Assembly (NCBI GenBank): GCA_949282835.1
Contig: CASDQU010000024.1
Location: 1-15,120 of the forward strand
Length of the DNA: 15,120 nucleotides
From: an uncultured Bacillota bacterium
GTDB lineage: Bacteria; Bacillota; Clostridia; Christensenellales; UBA1242
Reading direction: 5' to 3'
Under the pieces are notes generated by a model, which was given only the letters and a program-made list of their open reading frames with translations, ran no database searches and was not told the DNA's origin. This document shows, piece by piece, positions 13,847 to 15,120 of the stretch; the stretch's first letter is position 1, and every line of letters starts with the position of its first letter. The translations under genes were made by a program, and so were the position numbers.

Positions 13847-14515
13847 ATGGAAGAAGAAAGAGAACAACCGACCATGGAACCGGCAACAGCTTTAAACGGA
13901 GCAGAACAGAATAGTGCTGAGAGTGAGGTCGGCTCTCAAGGCGAACTTGGAAAATTTAAAACTGCTGGCGCTTTGTTAGAGGCCTATAACAATTTGCAAG
14001 CAGAATTTACAAGGAAGTGCCAGCTGCTAAGCAGCCTGCAAAAAGACAAAATGCAAAATGAGGAAACTACAGAAGAAAAAAATACCAATGAAAATCCTTC
14101 TATAGAAAGAAGTGAAGAAAATGAATCTACAAATGATGACGCCACAAAAGATGAATTTGACGAAGACCTCAAAGCATTCCTTGAAGCAAACAGCGATGCA
14201 GCAGAATTTGCCGAAGAGATAAAAAGTAGATTCTCTGAAGCTAAAACAAAAACAAGCCCATTTGAAGACGCGTGGGCTAAGGTTGTATTTTCTAAGTTGA
14301 AAGATGGCAAGCTTAGCGACAATATGATAGATCAATATTTAATAACGAGTCAAAATGTTCAAAACAAAGTAATTGAATCTTATCTAAAAGATCTTCAAAA
14401 CGACAAACCACCTTTGATAATTTCTTCCAGCGGGGAACGGCTGTCACAGGTTGCTCCTGACAGCCCTAAGACCCTTGCTGAAGCTAAAGCTATGGTGGAT
14501 AAAATGTTTAGCTAA
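13847..14515 (+). CDS. Phage scaffolding protein
   Basis: This is a 222-residue acidic, low-complexity protein directly upstream of the capsid gene, the standard place of an internal scaffold that organises capsid assembly. The conserved motif LGKFKTAGALLEAYNNLQ followed by AEFTRKCQLL (residues 34-61) is a known signature of scaffold proteins in this portal/capsid lineage. Residues 70-115 are a Glu/Asn/Thr-rich disordered linker. The C-terminal 100 residues are helical with SPKTLAEAKAMVDKMF at the end, the probable capsid-binding part. GGAGG at 13832-13836 is ten bases before the ATG at 13847, and the portal stop is two bases upstream. A protease function has not been seen; no catalytic motif is evident. 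Confidence 0.78.
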   Translation: MEEEREQPTMEPATALNGAEQNSAESEVGSQGELGKFKTAGALLEAYNNLQAEFTRKCQLLSSLQKDKMQNEETTEEKNTNENPSIERSEENESTNDDATKDEFDEDLKAFLEANSDAAEFAEEIKSRFSEAKTKTSPFEDAWAKVVFSKLKDGKLSDNMIDQYLITSQNVQNKVIESYLKDLQNDKPPLIISSSGERLSQVAPDSPKTLAEAKAMVDKMFS

Positions 14516-14590
14516 ATAAACAATTTAAAAAATTAAAAAAAATAATTAAATTAAAAATTGAATTAAAAAATAAAAAATAAATTTAATTGT

Positions 14591-14643
14591 AAAAAAATAT
14601 TTAAAAAAATAAATTAATAATAAAAAAATATTTAAAAAATAAA
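14591..14643 (+). repeat. Two tandem A-rich repeats around AATATTT
   Basis: Copies at 14591-14613 and 14622-14643 differ by one A. Each has an A-run, then TATTT, then another A-run. Phased A-runs of this kind can bend DNA. Confidence 0.5.
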
Positions 14644-14671
14644 ATTTAAATTAAAATATTTTAAAAAAAGC

Positions 14672-14707
14672 AATAAAATTGTCATTTTATTAAAATTAAT
14701 TTATTTT
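14672..14707 (+). promoter_or_regulatory. Putative hairpin and promoter before the major capsid gene
   Basis: AATAAAAT and ATTTTATT (14672-14679 with 14684-14691) form an 8-bp stem with loop TGTC. Overlapping it, TTGTCA (14679-14684) and TATTTT (14702-14707) are 17 bases apart and could be a promoter dedicated to the highly expressed capsid gene. In such AT-rich sequence chance matches are likely. Confidence 0.3.
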
Positions 14708-14773
14708 ATTTAATATTTTCAATATTCATTAAATTTTGAGAAATTAAAAAAATGTAATTTAAAAGGAGAAAAT

Positions 14774-15120
14774 ATGGTTACATTACAAACGGCTGAAAAT
14801 GCTTTAAAAACGGTTTATCTTGGAGTTGTGGCAAATCAGTTAAATGACAATGCCAACCCACTCCTTGCAAGAATTAAAAAAACCAGCAAAGATGTTTGGG
14901 GAAAAGAAATTAGAAAGCTTGCTCCTTATGGCATCAATGGTGGTGTAGGCGCTGGCAGCGAAGATGGAGAACTTCCTACAGCTTCTGGCAATGGCTATGT
15001 TCAATTCGTAGCTGACCTTAAAAACCTTTATGGTAAAATTGATATCTCTGATAAAGCAGTAAGAGCATCTGCAAACAACATTGGTGCTTTTGTAAATCTT
15101 CTTTCTGACGAAATGGAAGG
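14774..15120 (+). CDS. Phage major capsid protein, 5' part (runs off the window)
   Basis: The first 115 codons are present. They begin MVTLQTAENALKTVYLGVVA and include the segment KDVWGKEIRKLAPYGINGG, then GAGSEDGELP, KNLYGKIDISDKAVRAS and GAFVNLLSDEMEG. This order and wording match the N-terminal arm of HK97-fold major capsid proteins found in Clostridia phages, where DLKNLYGxIxISDKAIxAS is a recurrent block. AAAGGAG at 14762-14768 lies five bases before the ATG. The gene sits just after the scaffold gene, separated by the AT-rich block. It is open to the last base, so length and C-terminal domains cannot be judged. Confidence 0.85.
   Translation, partial: MVTLQTAENALKTVYLGVVANQLNDNANPLLARIKKTSKDVWGKEIRKLAPYGINGGVGAGSEDGELPTASGNGYVQFVADLKNLYGKIDISDKAVRASANNIGAFVNLLSDEME

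Larger units (their letters stand above)
14516..14761. other. Extremely AT-rich non-coding block before the capsid gene
   Basis: From 14521 to 14760 only 12 of 240 bases are G or C (5%), and from 14522 to 14669 only two of 148 are. The first two-thirds are A-rich on the + strand and the last third is T-rich. It holds a near-identical repeat pair (14591-14613 and 14622-14643, 31 bases apart), an inverted repeat at 14672-14691 and a possible promoter. No reading frame of interest is present. Confidence 0.9.

Noticed and set aside
14591..14643. Repeat pair considered as a CRISPR array or origin iterons
   Set aside because: There are only two copies, low complexity, no unique spacers, and no replication gene nearby.

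Overview
The window looks like chromosomal DNA of a low-GC, Gram-positive-type bacterium (Bacillota, probably a Clostridia-like lineage). The evidence is the AT-rich sequence, strong AGGAGG-type ribosome binding sites, a CIRCE-controlled hrcA-grpE-dnaK-dnaJ operon, and a DnaK that appears to lack the extra N-terminal segment typical of proteobacterial DnaK. I cannot assign a genus.

Region 1 (1-4873) is the class I heat-shock operon: a -10 element and CIRCE operator, then hrcA, grpE, dnaK and dnaJ, closed by a strong terminator. HrcA represses the operon through CIRCE; DnaK, DnaJ and GrpE form the Hsp70 folding machine. The oddity is GrpE: ahead of a normal GrpE core it carries a tail with 16 cysteines, mostly in a CxCxxx repeat, resembling a metallothionein or zinc-binding segment.

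Region 2 (4923-8527) has two related inositol-monophosphatase-family genes flanking three unrelated genes: a SLOG-like protein, a divergently transcribed 105-residue XRE-type regulator, and rsmE (16S rRNA methyltransferase). Every unit has a recognisable sigma-A-like promoter, and convergent pairs share hairpin terminators. In one of these the stop codons of both genes form the outer ends of the same stem.

Region 3 (8538-11372) has a 76-residue Cys/Pro-rich protein, a YkvI-like multi-pass membrane protein, and an ABC transporter pair (permease plus ATPase of the SsuBC/TauBC/ThiXZ type) with no substrate-binding protein beside it. The membrane-protein gene runs 69 bases into the convergent permease gene.

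Region 4 (about 11440-15120) is a rightward phage structural module: a small-terminase-like protein, a small zinc-ribbon protein, portal, scaffold and the beginning of the major capsid protein. No large terminase, integrase or phage repressor is visible beside it, and the place where large terminase normally sits is taken by the zinc-ribbon gene. A block of about 240 bases that is 95% A+T separates scaffold from capsid. The module could be the left end of a prophage, a remnant, or a domesticated or satellite capsid cluster; the window ends before this can be decided. No tRNA, rRNA, CRISPR array or insertion sequence was seen.
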